From: Pseudomonas berkeleyensis
GTDB taxonomy: Bacteria > Pseudomonadota > Gammaproteobacteria > Pseudomonadales > Pseudomonadaceae
Reading direction: 5' to 3'
NCBI RefSeq assembly: GCF_014109765.1
Contig: NZ_CP059139.1
Location: forward strand, 4,034,001 to 4,098,000
DNA: 64,000 nucleotides
The notes beneath the pieces were generated by a model. It made no database searches. It was not told the DNA's origin and worked only from the letters and a program-made list of their open reading frames with translations. This document shows positions 63,163 through 64,000 of the stretch, piece by piece; the stretch's first letter is position 1; each line of letters starts with the position of its first letter. A program made the translations under genes and the position numbers.

Positions 63163-63846
63163 TCAGTACGCCGAAGCGTTGTCGACCTTGAAGTTGTACA
63201 GCTGGCGGGCCGAGCCGTAGCGCTTGAAGCTGGCCGGGTCTTCGTCGAAGCCGGCGCGGTTGAGCAGTTCGGCCAGTTCTTCCAGGTGCTCGGGGCGCAT
63301 GTCCTTCTCGATGCAATCCGAGCCCAGCGACTTGACCGTGCCCTTGACGTAGATGCGCGTCTCGTAGAGCGAATCGCCCAGCGCATCGCCGGCATCGCCG
63401 CAGACGACGAGCCTGCCAGCCTGGCCCATAAAGCAGCTCATGTGGCCAATGCTGCCGCCGACGACGATATCGACGCCCTTCATCGAGATGCCGCAACGCG
63501 CGCCGGCGTCGCCTTCGATCACCAGCAGGCCGCCATGGGCGGTGGCGCCGGCCGCCTGCGAGGCGCTGCCCTTGATGCGCACCATGCCGCTCATCATGTT
63601 CTCAGCGACGCCGACACCGACGTTGCCGTGGATGGTGACGCTGGCCTTCTGGTTCATGCCGGCGCAGTAGTAGCCGGCGTGGCCGTCGATCTCCACGCTC
63701 AGCGCTTCGTTCAGGCCCACGGCAAGGTTGTGCTTGCCGCCTGGGTTGCTCACCACCCACTCGCGCTCGGAGAGGGTCTTGGCCTGCTCGTGCAGAGCCT
63801 GGTTCAGATCGCGCACGGTGGCGCTGGAAAGGTCGATGGTTTTCAT
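63163..63846 (-). CDS. mgsB: GXGXG-domain glutamate synthase-like protein; N-methylglutamate synthase subunit B
   Basis: 227 residues. A right-handed beta-helix with repeating Gly motifs (GVGVAENMMSGMVRIKGSASQAAGATAHGG, GDAGARCGISMKGVDIVVGGSIG), corresponding to the C-terminal domain of glutamate synthase and to GlxC/MgsB. The ATG at 63846 is preceded by GGGGA; the open frame to 63978 crosses repeat-like DNA and is rejected. It is 30 bp upstream of mgsC. The amidotransferase-like subunit (mgsA/glxB) should lie beyond the right edge. Confidence 0.78.
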   Translation of the reverse strand: MKTIDLSSATVRDLNQALHEQAKTLSEREWVVSNPGGKHNLAVGLNEALSVEIDGHAGYYCAGMNQKASVTIHGNVGVGVAENMMSGMVRIKGSASQAAGATAHGGLLVIEGDAGARCGISMKGVDIVVGGSIGHMSCFMGQAGRLVVCGDAGDALGDSLYETRIYVKGTVKSLGSDCIEKDMRPEHLEELAELLNRAGFDEDPASFKRYGSARQLYNFKVDNASAY

Positions 63847-64000
63847 GATCGTGTCCCCAAAAAGTAGAGAGTCGAATTCAGGCCGTCGCGAGCGCGCCGA
63901 GTGCAAGGAAGAACCGCAGCGAGCCGCGAGACAGTACGAGTAGTACGGCGAGCGGATCGCGAGGATCTGACGCAGCAATCGGTGTGCGCAGTAGGCCTGG
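63847..64000. other. Upstream region of mgsB at the window edge
   Basis: 154 bp. The central part (about 63880-63975) is rich in short GCGAG/CTCGC inversions and looks like intergenic repeat DNA. On the minus strand a frame open from the edge ends with TGA near 63877, so the end of an upstream gene cannot be excluded. Confidence 0.4.

Overview
The window looks like a chromosome segment of a Pseudomonas of the mendocina/alcaligenes type (Ectopseudomonas). The evidence is high GC with third-position G/C bias, many genes in the order I recall from P. aeruginosa (gloA-argG-motY-pyrC-rnt-bfd; braCDEFG; flavodoxin...folM-folE-folX), and a methylated-amine degradation cluster of the kind described in P. 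mendocina. No rRNA, tRNA, CRISPR array, prophage or intact insertion sequence was seen. Family names come from reading the translations, not from searches.

Layout. 0-2.6 kb: NAD salvage (pncA, cut by the window edge, then pncB and nadE). 2.6-7.9 kb: gloA, argG, motY, pyrC, rnt and an iron-regulated bfd. 8-14 kb: two small conserved genes and the complete branched-chain amino acid ABC transporter braCDEFG. 14-20.3 kb: lipoproteins, a crotonase, an SDR, a Gly-rich secreted protein, and a DUF1569/hydrolase/class II aldolase operon. 20.4-26.6 kb: flavodoxin, a short LOV blue-light receptor, a PilZ-like protein, a MerR-type regulator resembling class II LitR, an ABM/membrane protein, and the pterin operon folM-folE-folX followed by DUF1244 and HopJ genes. 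26.7-28.6 kb: a glycolipid-binding-domain gene and azlCD.

28.8-47.5 kb is the most distinctive part, a methylated-amine island. A NarX/NarL-like kinase and regulator plus a PAS protein are divergent from tmm (trimethylamine to TMAO) and tdm (TMAO to dimethylamine plus formaldehyde). A soluble PAS-MCP, an Amt transporter, an unlisted 59-residue membrane protein and a second MCP follow. On the other strand lies the dimethylamine monooxygenase operon (dmmA, reductase, heme-type N-demethylase, GcvT-like protein) with an SMR exporter and a glutamine amidotransferase, then a second ammonium transporter. Good sigma-54 (-24/-12) promoters precede both amt genes and dmmA, so the island is probably under nitrogen control. 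A NarL-like 7-2-7 palindrome sits between the two-component operon and tmm. The window ends in two subunits of an N-methylglutamate synthase-like enzyme (mgsC, mgsB), which could act on the monomethylamine produced.

48-57.3 kb: a diguanylate cyclase, a NIT-domain MCP, a FecI/FecR/TonB-receptor iron-signalling operon with a Fur box, two GNAT acetyltransferases and one unknown gene. 57.4-61.5 kb: a catabolic cluster (AroE-like dehydrogenase, TIM-barrel isomerase/epimerase, AAHS-type MFS transporter) divergent from its IclR regulator, with a palindromic operator between them.

Intergenic DNA carries several repeats: short GTAGGGTGCGCC-type inverted pairs, two related ~230-bp MITE-like elements (40.6 and 61.5 kb), and a nested 155-bp palindromic element (47.8 kb).
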